Positions 36,281 through 49,766 of a DNA stretch of 64,000 nt are shown piece after piece (the first letter of the stretch is position 1; every line of letters starts with the position of its first letter). The DNA comes from Kalmusia sp. IMI 367209 (lineage: Eukaryota > Ascomycota > Dothideomycetes > Pleosporales > Didymosphaeriaceae), in contig JAPEUQ010000018.1 of NCBI GenBank assembly GCA_027946365.1, positions 806,001 to 870,000 on the forward strand. The letters run 5' to 3'. The notes under the pieces were generated by a model. It was not told where the DNA came from and ran no database searches. It saw only the letters and a list, made by a program, of their open reading frames with translations. Both the position numbers and the translations under genes were made by a program.

Positions 36281-36800
36281 TATAGGTAGAGTTTGTAGAG
36301 TAGCGATAAAAGTTAGAGCAGTTAAAAGTAGAAGTAGAAAGTAGAAGTAGAAAGTAGAAGTTTAGTTGCTAAAGCAATAGTTATATAGTAATAAATATAG
36401 AAGTGAGAAAGTAAAGATGAGAGGGAGAAAGTAAAGGTAAGAGGGAAATATAAAAGTTGGGTAAGCTAATTTATAGACTCTATTAGCGTATATCACAATA
36501 ACTCTATGATAAATTTCCGTAATAATTCATATAGAGAAAGAGCTTAAGATACGCTTTTAATTAATACTCTTACTATAGTAATGTGACTTTTTTTGGTCGC
36601 TATATGCGTATACGTAATATACAATTATTATTATTTATTATTGTTGTACTACGCTAGTATTACGTACGGGCCACTAAATCTCGCTTAACTATATCTATAG
36701 TTAGTCCCCTATCAACTTTCTTCTATCTACCTTCTACTATTACACTTTTATAGAATTACTCTATAAGTTACTATATACCTTTATTACAGTTTCTGCGTAA

Positions 36801-38013
36801 TGAAGTCTTCACCTATTAAGTAAGAGCCTATTAAAGAGACCGATTATCTAGATCATCCTAAGGGTTTACTGCCCAGTATTAAGCGCGAGATACCAGCTGG
36901 ATATAACTATAATGAGTGGGATAAACTTATAGAGATATTTATTCTAGTTTATTATCATAGTATAAACTAATTTATATAGGGTTTTACTTCTAAAGAGCAA
37001 GAAATCAATTATATCCTCTTACTATATAGATAGAGCGGTTCTCAAAAAGGTCGTCCTATAAACTTATTAATACTATTTAAGGGCGTATTTAGTAATAGTA
37101 CTCATGCTGTTTAGTAAAGAGATTAAGCTACTCTATATAATAGAGACTAAGGCTATTAAAAGTATTAATACTGCTGATCGTTCTGCCAAAAGTATACTTA
37201 AGAAGAGACTTAAAAAATAAGACACGTATACTTCTCTGTCTGAGGATATAAAGAAAAACTACCTTAAGATAGAGTAGAAGAAGCTTTTAGATTAACGCTT
37301 TTAGAATTAGAAGAGTAGTAAGTTATAATAGTAATTTATCACATATTTATACTTATAAGGTGTAGGTAAATAGCTAGTAGTTTAGCTACAACGAGTCCAC
37401 CAGAAATGGGAGAAGCTTAATTATAAAGTTTCCCTTAGGCAGCACTATAAATCCCTAGAGAAGCTAGCCTAGGCTAGTAAAAAGCTCTCCTAATAGACAA
37501 CTCCAAGGCCGTAGAGAGTTACAACTCTATAGATCTGGCGGTGCCCTTAAGAAAATTATATAAAATATCTATAAAGATGGCTTAGCAAAGCTTAAAAGTA
37601 ATATATTTAAAAGTAAAGAGGCTAAAGCTGATTAGTAACAATTTATAGATGGCCTTACTAAAGAAGAGTTAGCTATAGTAATAGATAAGGACTAGTAGTA
37701 AGTTTATTACATTCTTTTATTACGCTTATATACTAATTATACTAGACGTTGTAAGCCTACATCTATCCTTAAGTATATATCTAGGGGAGAAGATATTACG
37801 CTTAAAAGTAATTTGCCATATATTCTTGGCGATGAGAGTGATGAGTGTAAAGAAGAAGTTAACTATAACTCTAAGATTAACGCTGCGTATAATAAGGGGG
37901 GATAATGAATATAAAACCTCTACTAATAAAGATAAGGATGAGGATAATAATAATAGTAAGGAGGAGTTTAAAGACTTTACAGATTTTAAGGGGTTTTCTA
38001 ATAAAGACGATTG
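36801..38013 (+). pseudogene. Second unknown ORF of the hAT element, RIP-damaged
   Basis: A coding-like frame starts ATGAAGTCTTCACC at 36,801 and continues, with frame changes and TAA/TAG stops, to the TGA at about 38,013. Early segments read IKREIPAGYNYNEWDKLIEIF; later ones KAIKSINTADRSAKSILKK and LQRVHQKWEKLNYKVSLRQH. The end is very acidic and Asn/Lys-rich (DKDEDNNNSKEEFKDFTDF). The WDKLIEIF start and basic middle could suit a DNA-binding protein, but I recognise no family. It lies between the H3-like gene and the transposase. Confidence 0.45.
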
Positions 38014-38366
38014 AGTGTTAGAGTCTACTATAGAATAAATACTTAAATATTAGAAGATAGATCTTAATTAAGTTTTAGCACTCTGCTTAACTGTAATTAG
38101 CTAGTAATAGTTAATATAGTCAATAATTATAGATTATTTACCTAGAATGTAAACATATCATTTATGATTTTAATACTCACTTATTATGGAATGTACTTAG
38201 GAATGTAAACAGACGTACTAGAATATCATAAGCCCTACACCCTATCTTATAGTTATGAATGGAAACATACGCATTAAACCCTCTCAAGCTATTAATATAT
38301 CTCATAACTCCTTTAGTTTTATCACATCTTTTTATTACACTACTATCCTTATTCATTCTACTTATG

Positions 38367-40990
38367 GCATCTGCTCTTCAATCCCCACAGTTTCCACTTA
38401 TCCTTAATTAATTCTAATTAAGCGCCCCCAAATTATTAGAGGGGAACTTAGAACACCCTAATATTAATTAAATATCCATCTACAAATAATAAATATAATG
38501 AGGAATAAAGCGAAATTCGTTCTATATAGAATAAGTAGTAGAGTAAAACTATATGGGCTATAGATCCTTTAACTCATAACCTATAGTAGAATTTAACCTC
38601 TCATTTTAGCTAAATCTAGACCCAATTTAAAGAGGCCGCATAGTATATAGATGGTCGCCTATATATATTCTGTCTTAATTGCGGATTTACACTTTAACAT
38701 CCAACAGTCAAAATAATTAAAACTAAGCATCTTATGAATTACCTTAATACTCAATCTTGTAAGGAGACTCTAACTCCTATATATATTTAGTTATCTATAC
38801 CTACGGCCCGGCCTCTACATTATTAAAATACTATAACACCAGTCCCATTGTATTCTCCTATGACCTATAAGAATGAACTTATATAGGTGGTAATAGACAA
38901 CAACTGGTCTTTCTGAATAGTAGAGAGGCCATCCTTTCAACAACTTCCTTCAATACCTTAGGCCCAATACTATAATAATAAGCCGTTATAAATTATAGTT
39001 GATATTCCAGGATTAAGTTAAAATAGCTAAAGCTTCTCTACTTTATAATCTTTATAAAACTACGAAGATCTCAATTGCCTTAGATATTTAGTCTATAAGA
39101 AACCATCTTAGCTTTCTTGCAGTAAAGGGGTACTATATTAATAATAACTAGGAATTTTATGAGAAGCTACTTGATTTTATCCCAATTTGTGGAAGCCATA
39201 TAGGTACTTCTATGGTATTAGAAGTACTACAGGTTCTATCTAATACAAATACTAAGTAGTAACTTCTAGCTATTATATATAATAATGCTAGTAATAATAG
39301 AACACTAACTCATACTATCTAAACTTAACTATAAGAAGAAGGTATTAATTAGGATTCTACTAAGAATACGGTTCTATGCCTCGCTCATATTATTAATCTA
39401 GTTGTCTAGGATATTATTCAGCATCTTAAGCTAGCAGCTCCTAGTGAGCTAGAGGTTAAAGAGAATCTATAATGGCGCTATATAAATAAGATTTAATTAG
39501 AAATTTTAATACCGAATTCTCTTTGGAAGGTAAGCTAGCTTTTATCACAGATATTTATTATAGACTAAGTTATAGCTAGCTCTAGGCAATATATAAAGTG
39601 ATTAATTAATCCCTATAATGTTTTAAACGTTTTATTACTACTTAGTAATCCCTACCACCAAAAGAACGTCTCTCTATTATATAAGACGTGAGAACTCGTT
39701 AGAATTCGACGTTCGACATGTGTGACCGCGTAGTTAAGCTCCAGTCATATATTAATAAATAGCTTAAATAAGAAATTAACTTAAAAACGACTCCTCATAT
39801 TACTAGGGCTACTAGTAATAATGATAATGCGGAGGTAGATTTCTATAACCTTAAATAACTTTAACTATCTTATACTGAGTAGCACCACCTTAAGCTTATC
39901 ACAGCTATACTAAAGAGATTTAAGGATACAACTGACTCTTTGAGCCAGAATTAAAAATCACAGATCTAATATATCTAGCTTATATATAACTAACTCTTTA
40001 ATTTTTTTAGATAAGATGACGGAAGAGCTTAGTGAAGATTTAAAGAATAGAGATAACATAGAGTGGCCAATAGTAGTAAGAGCTATAGCTAGAAAAGGAT
40101 AAGCTAAACTAAGTAAGTACTATTCGAAAATAGATATAGAGTGGGGCTTCTTATTTAACTGCGTAACTATTCTTGATCTAACATAAAAGCTTATAGTATA
40201 TAAGGTACTATTATTATAGCTATTTATTATAGTAATCACTAATACTATCTATAGGATAATACTTAGGAAGCTTAGGATAAGTATAACTATCATCAGTAAT
40301 TTCTTCAATACCTTAATCACTATAATAATAAAGAAACCAGAGATTTTACTCTAGTCTTAACTATCTATCCTAGATAATTATTAGGTATAGAGTGGTTCCG
40401 AAGCCCCCATCCTTAAACTAATTATAGTTAAGTAGTATTTTAGTATCTAGCCAAAACCAGGGTACTAGCTTACAACATATGGAAGAAGAGCAAGGGGCAG
40501 CACGTCAGAAAGAAGAAGCTTATCTAAGTACACCTCATATTATTATAGGTGAATCTTTTGATATTTTACAGTGGTAGAAAGTAAATAAGAATACTTATCC
40601 TTATCTTACCTAAATTGTAAAAGATATTCTACCTATTTAGATTACTATAGTAAGTATTAAGCGTATTTTTAATATTATAAGAGATGTAATTGGAGATCAG
40701 AGACACCATCTTTCAGCCTAGAGAATTTAGTAGATTATGTTTTTTAAGCATGTAATTTTTAAGAGAAGGAGTAATATATTATTATAGAGGATAGCCTAGC
40801 ACCTTATAATAGAGTAAATGATCTTTTTAAGCTTCTAACCTATTTAGATCATATAGATAGTATAGAGGAGGAAGAGATTACAGAGGAGAAAGAGGTTATA
40901 GATAAGGAAGAGATTATAGAGCAGGAAGATATTGTATATATTCCTAGTATAAATAGGGAGCAAATACTCTAACCATATAAACATTAAAGG
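38367..40990 (+). pseudogene. hAT-family transposase, RIP-inactivated
   Basis: Starting near the ATG at 38,367 (MASALQSPQFPL), the plus strand encodes a hAT transposase in several frames with TAA/TAG stops. A BED-type zinc finger is visible at about 38,670-38,765 (CLNCGF, then KHLMNYLNTQSC). The catalytic core shows GSHIGTSMVLEVLQVLSN, YNNASNN (39,277-39,297) and CLAHIINLVV (39,377-39,406). The C-terminal dimerisation region appears at about 40,560-40,690 (LQW*KVNKNTYPYL, VKDILPI). An acidic tail (EEEEITEEKEVIDKEEI-like) ends near 40,975. Order and spacing fit the family. No functional protein can be made from it. Confidence 0.85.
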
Positions 40991-41154
40991 GTTTAACCTC
41001 CTTTACGTTACCGTGTTTAATAGCTATTATAAATAAATAGTTTATATCTCTAACTTCCGCTAGTAGAGTGTTCTATAAAAGTTATAGACGTTTCTCTAAA
41101 TATACTTTCTAGTAATAGAATTATATAAAATATTAATATAAATTACCGTTATAT

Positions 41155-41350
41155 AAATCCAACCTAGATAGGAACCCTTAACCCAACCTATACCCAAGGT
41201 CCGTGCGACCTAACCCTAACCTGCACCTAGGGTCTATATAATCTAACCTTAACCTACACCTAAGGTTCGTGCGACCTAACCCCAACCTATACCTAATGCT
41301 TAGTAATAGCTAACCTAACCCCAACCTACCTATGATTAACCCCAACCCAT
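41155..41350. repeat. Right telomere-like subterminal repeats of the hAT element
   Basis: About 195 bp of CCTAACCCTAACC-type repeats interleaved with a 35-40-bp unit (CTACACCTAAGGTTCGTGCGA type, at least three imperfect copies). They end at the TIR CCCATTTACCAGTCTA. Their strand is complementary to the left array, so the telomere-like repeats are oriented symmetrically. Confidence 0.8.
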
Positions 41351-41370
41351 TTACCAGTCTAAATAGAACC

Positions 41371-41516
41371 TATAGAGCCGTCATATAATCATATCATATA
41401 TTTATATTATGTTTAGTATCACTTCCGTGATCGTAATATTGGTCCTTCTAATCCTACTAGTCATTACTACTAACGCTGTTATTATCATAATTCTGTTGCG
41501 GCGTAGTAGCCGTAAT
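41371..41516 (-). repeat. Right LTR of Gypsy B, remaining part
   Basis: This stretch continues the LTR interrupted at 35,364 (CTATAGAGCCGTCATATAATC). It ends GTAATA at 41,516 and is followed by the duplication TTTAC (41,517-41,521). Confidence 0.85.
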
Positions 41517-41521
41517 ATTTA

Positions 41522-44314
41522 CTATTAAGTATATTACCCGCTTAGCGAGTAAAGATAGTACTTAAAAATATAAAAAGATATATATTTAGTATTTTAATAA
41601 AAGAAAGTCCTAAGATATAATAGTAGATTATATATTCTAAATAAATTAATTATTAGGTAAGAGATTTTATTCTAGAACTATAATACGCGTATAATAGGCT
41701 ATTTTAATATATATAGAATGCTTAAACTTATTAAAAGGATCTACTATTAGTCTAGTATAAATCAAGACGTTTAGAAGTATATAAGAATATATACTATTTA
41801 CTAAAGAAGTAAAGCTCTAAAATATAATAAATATAATAAATTAATATTTTTACTAATTTTAGAGAATATCTTTAAGAAAGTCTTACTAAACTTTATTATA
41901 GGATTATCCCTAGTTAAGAATTATATAGGTTATATCTTTAATATAATCCTAGTAATTATATACTACTTCTTTAAGATAATTATCTATATCCTAGCACTAA
42001 AGTTATAGGATATAAGATAATTTATTAATATCTACTTTAAGGAGGTTATTCTAAAGTTTAATATATAAAAAGATATTATATTAGATAGAGAATCTATCTT
42101 TACCTCTATATTTTAGATAGAAATATACTACTAATTATAGATAAAGTATAGGTTAAGTACTACCTTCTATCTATAAATAGATAAGTAAATAGAACGCTAG
42201 AATTAAACTTTAAAATAGTATCTATAGATATTTATATTAACTTTATAAGAGAACTAGATTATATTACTATTAATAGCCTAATTTACTTATAATAACTCTA
42301 TATATAAATCTATAAAATAACGCTATTCTATACTATATATAGAAAGTACTCTATCCTTATAATACCTCCTATAGATAGTAGATAAGAGGGGAGATACTAG
42401 ATATAGTTAATAGAGTAAAATATATATATAGTATAAAAGTATTATTTATAAAGTATCTCTAAATAGCCTAAGAATATTAGAGTTAATACTATAATAAAAA
42501 TATAAACTAGAGTCCTTTTACTAAAGAGATTTAATATTACTAAGTATAAAATATATTTATATATCCTATTAATCTAGTAAAAGCTTTCTAGTAAATTTAT
42601 TAAACCTTTTTAAGTATAAGATATAGTTAAAACGTAAATATATTACTTACTCCTTTTACCTAACTATTATATTTATAATATCTTCTATATTTCACTCCTT
42701 AAACGTTAGAAGCTAAAGTAAAGATAAGAAGATAATATCCTACTACTAAAGATTATACCTAAAGGAGAAGAAATCTAGAAAATAGAAAAAATCCTAGTAA
42801 GAAGGATAAGAAAAGGGTAATAATAATATCTACTCTATTAAAAAGGCTATAATAAATCTTAGGATACCTAGACTCTAGAATTAGATTTTAAAAATATAGA
42901 TAAACTAGTATAGACTTTTAAATAAAGAAAAGAATCTTTATTTATAAGAAAAAAGTTAAGAGTATAAAAGACGTATATAAGATATAATTATTAAATAGGA
43001 TTATTTAGAAACTATATAGTCTATAGGGTATCTACTTAGAATATAAATACTAGAAGATAGAAAAGGAAAGATAAGCTTTACTAGGGATCTATACCCTATA
43101 TATACTAAGTATTTTACTTACTATTACTATTACTACTAGCCGCCTCTTTATTAACCACTATCTTATTAACTATATCTATAATCATCTCCTTAATTAGCTA
43201 TTTAAATAGATTAACCCTATTATTATTATTATTATTATTAGAGTTACCTTAACTACCATCCCTACTTAAGCGGCCTAAAGGGCCTAGACTAAGATATTAA
43301 TTTAAAAGATATTAGTATACGCTCTAAGTATATTTAAGGTGTGAATATACTAATCTTTATATAATAAAAATAAAACCCACTAGAGCTTTAAGGATAGTAG
43401 TAATATAGCGCTATTTCTAAAAAAATTAAACTAAGAAATTAAAGGTTTATAGTAGAAACTTAGGTAGCTAAATCTATTAGAGTTTTAAAATATACTATAA
43501 CGCGTCTATAGTTTATTAACTCTAAGTTAAATTACTTCTAGGCCTACGTAAACTTTATACCTTAAGTCTAGATCTCCGGATTAGTCCTATAAATAGCTAT
43601 AGTTAGGATATTAGTGATAGTAACGTAGTACTAGTTATAGAACTTATAAAAATAATTTAAGTAGTCGTTTATTACTACTAGTATTTATAAATATTAGCTA
43701 AAGTATATATATAGTATATAATCTATATAATCTACTAAAGTATAGCTACCCTAATTACTATCCTTATAATATTTATAATAGCGCTCCTTAGACTTTTTAT
43801 AATTATTTAATAGCTTAACTAGACTCTATATATAACGTATATAAATTATAATAAAAGCGACTTAGTTAATACGCTTAGTAATAGCACTCTACGTGAAATT
43901 ATATATATTATATAGCGTAGTCTTCTTAATATACTTAGGAAGTAAGTAATAGACTATAATAATTAATTTAAAATAAGTAAGTTATATACGCTTTATATAT
44001 ACTAAAGTGGTATATATATAATATTAAAGATAAGAAGATTAATATAGTATTATAATAAGATTAAAATAAAAGAAATTATCTATTTATACTATAAACTCAC
44101 CGCTACGTAGGCGAGATCTCAAAAACAGAAGGCATAGAATCTTAGTATAATAACGTATATATTATATCTATTATAAATACTATACGCGTATACTATATAT
44201 CTATAACGTGTACGGGAAACGCTAATACTATAAATACTTTTTCCTTTCCTATAGAGTGAGGTTTTTATTAAGGCCATAATAGCTATAAGGGACTATAGCT
44301 AGAAGGGGAGATTC
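41522..44314 (+). mobile_element. Gypsy A copy 1, integrase and 3' part
   Basis: This is the continuation of the element broken at 28,530. It corresponds to the integrase region and 3' untranslated part, also present at 45,085-45,712/51,049-52,332 and 56,215-58,870. Coding is destroyed by RIP. It ends with a purine tract (AGAAGGGGAG at about 44,301-44,310) before the LTR. Confidence 0.7.
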
Positions 44315-44538
44315 TATAATAAGGACATTATAAAGTTATTATAGTATTAAGGTATATTATACTAGAATTAATAGGGTCTAGTGCGCTAAGGAAGCTAAGT
44401 AAATAAGCTACGTAAAACCTATACTACGCGCTTCCTTTAGGGAAGTTAAGTATTATTTACTTAATATAACTAGAGTCATCCTTTTACTATTAATCCTAGT
44501 GTAAAGTATATACTATTATCTATAACTAGACCTTATAA
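44315..44538 (+). repeat. 3' LTR of Gypsy A copy 1
   Basis: Matches the LTR at 25,002-25,222 over its whole length. Copy 1 without nested insertions is about 6.5 kb. Its right end runs straight into the RNase H region of a second, 5'-truncated Gypsy A unit. Confidence 0.75.
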
Positions 44539-46964
44539 TTATAAGGTTTATAACCTTAAGCTTCTTACTATTATCTACTATTTTAAATAGTAGAGATATT
44601 ATTTAGATAGTATATAGTATACTATTTAAATACTAAATAATTATAATAATCTACGTAGTATATATACTATATAAAGACTAAGCCTATAATAAGCGCGTTA
44701 GATAATATACTTAATAACTTTTAATTTTAAGGTGGAATACTGCCTAGGAAAAATAAATCCTATAGATAGACTATTAAAAAGGATAGATTATATATAAAAG
44801 AATCTATTACTAACCTATTTATTACCTACCCTATAGAATAAGTTACTATTAAGGGATAAATATAATAGAATAAGAGGATCTATAAATAAGCTTAGCTTAT
44901 TAGGCGTATATAAAATATATATAACTAATATCTATAAATCTAAAAGGGCCCTACTACTAGTATTATAGTATATATACTATATATACTACGTTTACTAGTT
45001 AGAGTGTTAGCTAGTAGTAAATCTATAATAGTAAAATTTAATCTACTTACTAAGATAAAATAACTTTAGTAGAGAGATATCTTTACTATTAAGCGTATTA
45101 CCTGCTTAGTAAATAAGGATAGTATTTAAAAATATAGAAAGGTATATATTTAACGTCTTAATAAAAGGAAGTCTTAAGATATAATAATAGATTATATATT
45201 TTAAATAAACTAATTATTAGATAAGAGATTTTATTTTAGAATTATAATATATATATAGTAGACCATTTTAACGTATATAAAACGCTTAAGCTTATTAAAA
45301 GGATCTACTATTAGCCTAGTATAAATTAAGATATTTAGAAGTATATAAGAATATATACTATTTACTAAAGAAATAAAGCTCTAAGATATAATAAATATAA
45401 TAAGTTAATATCTTTACTAGTTCTAAGGGATATTTTTAAGAAAGTCTTATTAAACTTTATTATAGGATTACCTCTAACTAAGGATTATATAGGCTATATC
45501 TTTAATATAATCCTAGTAATTATATACTACTTTTTAAGATAACTATCTATATTCTAGTACTAAAGTTATAGGATATAAAATAATTTACTAATACCTACTT
45601 TAAGAAGATTATTCTAAAGTTTAGTATATAAAAGATATTATATTAAATAGAAGATTTATCTTTATCTCTATATTTTAGATAGAAATATACTACTAATTAT
45701 AGATTAAGTATAGATTAAATCAGTGTTGTAAAATTTAGTAATTAAATATTACTTAGTATTACTTAGTATTACTAAATAGTATTACTAAGTAAATACTAAT
45801 TACTAATTACTAATTACTAAATTCTTAATTACTAATTACTAAAACTAATTACTAAATGAAAATTTAGTAATTATATAGTAATTACTAAATTACTAAATTA
45901 GTAATTAAGTCTAAAAATTCTAGAATTATTAGGATTTCTTTATAATTATTATAGTATAGTACTATCTTTATCGACTATAAAGTTTATAGCTTATAATTAT
46001 TAAAGTCTAGTTTAAAATAATTAAAAGAAGTTTTTAGATTATTCTATTTATCTTTTCTAAATATATTTACTAGGATTATACTTTTTAATAAGTTAATGCT
46101 TATTATTATTACTATATTTAGTAGAAATATTATAAATAATAGAGTAATAAGATAGATTTCTATTATAAAGTTCTAAGAGGCTAAGATTTTTAATAAAAAG
46201 TATAGTTTATAAAGAGATTCTATAATAATATACTATATCTAAAATATAAAAGTTATAAAGTACTTTTATATAGTTAAAATATAATTTAAATTATAGTAGT
46301 TACTTATTTAGATATTAAGTTATTTTAATTTTTAAAACTACTACTTTTATAAATAACTCTAAAGGACGTAGGATACTTTTATAAAAGTATATACTAAACT
46401 AGTATTATAAATAAAATAATAAATCTATTTTATATATCTAAAATAGTACTTAAGATTAAGCTATAATCTATTAAAATTAGTATAATAGTATAACTAGTTA
46501 GCTAGAAACTTAATATAATTAAAAGACTACTTTAGTAAGTATCTTCTAAAGGCTACTTTAAGACACTTTCTAAAATATATCGAAAACTATTAATTAAAAG
46601 TCGTAATTTAATTACTAAAAGTACGCTAGTAGATAGAAAATAATAAGATTCTTAACATAACTTATATTATATAAGAATTATAATAATTACCCAATTAGGT
46701 AAACTAAAATGAATTTTTTTAAAAGTAAAATTTTTACTATATGTTAGAATCTAGGAAATCGTCAACTTTAAAATATGAAAAACTTAAGATAATTTCTAAA
46801 CTATATACTATAGTTACTATCACTTAGTATTATAAATTTTTAGTAATTACTCAATTACTATATAATTGAGTTAGTATTACTAAATTACTAAAATAGTAAC
46901 TGAGAAACTTTTAAAAACTTTATAAAATTAAAAAAAAGTTTATAATATTATACTATATACTCTA

Positions 46965-48804
46965 ATATATTTTATAAGCGAGTCATTAACCCAAGCGAGT
47001 CGCCAATACTAAACTAGTATACTACCTACGCGATAATATCGTAACGTATAACGCATATATTAAAAATCCTAGTAAACTAATCTATTCTTTAAACTTATCG
47101 CTATCCTTAGTATTATTTATTTCTACCTTATAGGTATGAGAGTTATATCCTTTCTTACTATAACGCCTATAGTACCTTATATTATATATCTTATGTATAG
47201 GCCCTTCGCCAGCATTACGCTCCCCACCCATCCTCTTAGTAATTAAGTCCTATACTTCCCTAACTATTAGGGTCTTCTATCTAAATATATTTATATTTTC
47301 TTAATTAATACTTTATAAGCTTATTAATTATACTTTATATATACGCCTACCCCTTCTATAATAATACTATATTATATATAATCTACTACGCGCCTTTACT
47401 TAACTATCTAATTTTTTCATCTAATAAACTTACGGAGGACCTAGGATAATTTTAAATCTTCTATTAAATAAGCGTAGATTATACTTTAATTTTATATATA
47501 TTACGTGATATCTACGCCTCCTATATACCCTATATTAGTAATAATAGTACTAGAGTCTATAACCTTATATTAAGCTTTAATAGAATAGCTTCTGGGTTAT
47601 ATAAGACTAGTTCAGCACCTCTAAAGCCTACCTTAATATTCTCTACTATTAAAGATTATTTAAAAGCTAGCTTAAATACTTAGAGGAAGGTTTCCTTACT
47701 AATAAAATATATATAGTTATATACTAAGGCTAAGATCTAGTTACTATACCTACGCTTTAACGGCGCGAAGTAACCAATATTAAGAAACTATAGTAAATAT
47801 AATAAATATGGAGGTATATAATAAAGGATAATATTCTTCTCCTTATAAAGATCCTAGAATTTAAGTAAACTATAGCTCTTATACCTATTAATTATAAGTA
47901 GTTAATATATACCTATAGCGCTTACCTTTGTATACTTATTAAAGTACTCTAACTAGGTAAAAATAAATTAGTTATTTATCTAGCTATTAGGCTTACTTTA
48001 AGGACTTAATTATATAGTAGGTCTTTAAACTATACGTTGATAAGCACGCTGCCCACAAAGATAATAAAGGGTAGGAGTAAATAATCTATAACTCTAATAC
48101 CTTAGATAATAGTAACCTATTTATAGTTATTTAGCTAAATTATCTTCTTTCTTCTAGCTACTTCTAAACTAGTAATAACCGTTTATAATAAAATCTTACC
48201 TATTATAAATCTAGTCTTATTAAAGTTATAGATATTATTATCTATAATCCCCTATTTCTATTTCATCTTCTATATTAAGTTGAACTAGTACTAGATAACT
48301 ATAAAATCCTTATAGGCAGCTCACTAATAGTTATATAGACGGCTCTAGTACTTCTAAAGCTTAGGAGTCTACTTAATAAAGTTATTAATCTAGTTCTTAC
48401 TAATAGGGTTACTACCTTATAATCTAAGGAGTCTATCTACCATTTCTCATACATGGGATCTTAGAGGCGTAAGATCTTATTTAGATAGCTTAATTACCCT
48501 TTAGACTATAGCCTCCTCTTTTAGTTTTATTAGGCGCTTTAAGTTCGTTTTATAGTTACATTATATGCGCTTCCCAGCGCATCAGTTAATAAGAGTTTTT
48601 TAAAATATATTATATATATTTATAGCTTAATTTTTACTTTAAACGCGTTGCTTTAATATTAAAAATAGTAAACTATATATTAACTTTAGTATAAGTCTTT
48701 TAGGTTTATTATAATTGAGACATTACGCGATTATTACGCGTAGATAGTATACTAGTTTAGCGTTGGCGACTCGCTTAGGTTGGCGACTCACTTATGAAAC
48801 ACGT
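46965..48804 (-). mobile_element. Fot1/pogo-like Tc1-mariner element 1
   Basis: The element is 1,840 bp, flanked by TA. The TIRs of about 60 bp read ACGTGTTTCATAAGTGAG in the less mutated right copy and carry a repeated GAGTCGCCAAC unit. On the minus strand the transposase motif IYNFNKTRFIIGK (family form NFDETGF) is visible near 48,230-48,190, with D and E changed to N and K as RIP would do. Length and motif fit the Fot1/pogo group. Confidence 0.8.
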
Positions 48805-49640
48805 TATATATATATAATAATTCTAAATAAGTATAATTTTATTTTATAATAGGAGAGTTATATAACTTTTCTTTAATATTTTACTTTTTTCATTTTGTAA
48901 ATTTTCTAAGTACGTGAAAAAAAACAGAAAAGTATTTATTATAAGTACTAATATAATTCTAGAAAAATTATAAATTAAAATTTATAATAAATATACTATA
49001 TTAAATAAGTTCAATATTTTAAATATTTAAAAATGAAAATTTTTAAAAACTTTCTCTCAATTACTAAATTTAGTAATTAAGTAATTAGTAAATAGTAATT
49101 ACTTAGTAATACTAACTTAATTATATAATAATACTAAGTAATATTTAGTTACTAAATTTTATAATACTAATATAGACTAAAGTATTATATTTTAGTTTAT
49201 TTTCTTTTTTTTTTTTTTTTACTATTTTTATTATGTAAACTACTTTTCTCTATTTTTCCTTTTATCTTTTTACTTTTTTACTTTTTTAAAATTGATGATT
49301 CCTAGATTATAACGTTTAGTAAAATTTAAACTTTTAAAAAAATTATTTTAGCTTATCTAATTAAGTGATTACTATAATTTTTATATAATATAAATTAAAC
49401 TAAGAACTATATTTAATATTACCTACTAGTATATTTTTACTAATTAAATTAACACTTCTAGTTATTAGTTTTTAATAATTTTAAAAAGTATCTTAAAGTA
49501 GCCTTTGGAAGATATTTACTTAGGGTAGTCTTTTTAACTATATTAAGTTTTTAGCTAACTAGTTATACTATTATACTAATTTTAATAGATTATAGCTTAA
49601 TCTACCCAACTATTTTAAATATATAAAATAGATTTATTAT

Positions 49641-49766
49641 ACACACCTTTACTATCAACACCTTTTAAAACGCTTTTAAGTTAGAAAAGTAGGAGGAACC
49701 GCTACTATCTTTTTAGTTTACTATCCTTCATACTACGTACAATCTTTCGATAATTAAAATATATAT
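49641..49766. repeat. 126-bp copy 3 of the 1.23-kb repeat
   Basis: Only the right-hand end of the repeat is present, ending TAATTAAAATATATAT and flanked by a direct duplication of up to 14 bp, AATAGATTTATTAT (49,627-49,640 and 49,767-49,780). The clean left truncation with a target duplication shows that it inserted as a short copy. Confidence 0.65.

Larger units (their letters stand above)
35365..41362 (+). mobile_element. 5,998-bp hAT transposon with telomere-like ends and cargo
   Basis: The 16-bp TIRs are TAGACTGGCAAATGGG on the left and, in complement, TAGACTGGTAAATGGG on the right. They are flanked by the exact 8-bp duplication AATAGAAC (35,357-35,364 and 41,363-41,370), as expected for the hAT superfamily. 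Subterminal regions carry GGTTAGGGTTAGG-type repeats on both sides. From left to right the element carries a histone H3-like pseudogene (minus), an unknown frame (plus, 36,801-38,013) and a hAT transposase (plus, 38,367-40,990). It is inserted in the LTR of Gypsy B, so it is the youngest event at this locus. GC content is higher than in its surroundings, with fewer stops. Confidence 0.88.

Noticed and set aside
36325..36365. CRISPR-like or minisatellite array (AGTAGAAGTAGAAAG units)
   Set aside because: Only a few imperfect simple-sequence units just upstream of the H3-like gene, with no spacers.
37826..38014. A stand-alone 62-codon acidic gene
   Set aside because: It is the tail of a longer RIP-damaged frame starting at 36,801, not a separate gene.
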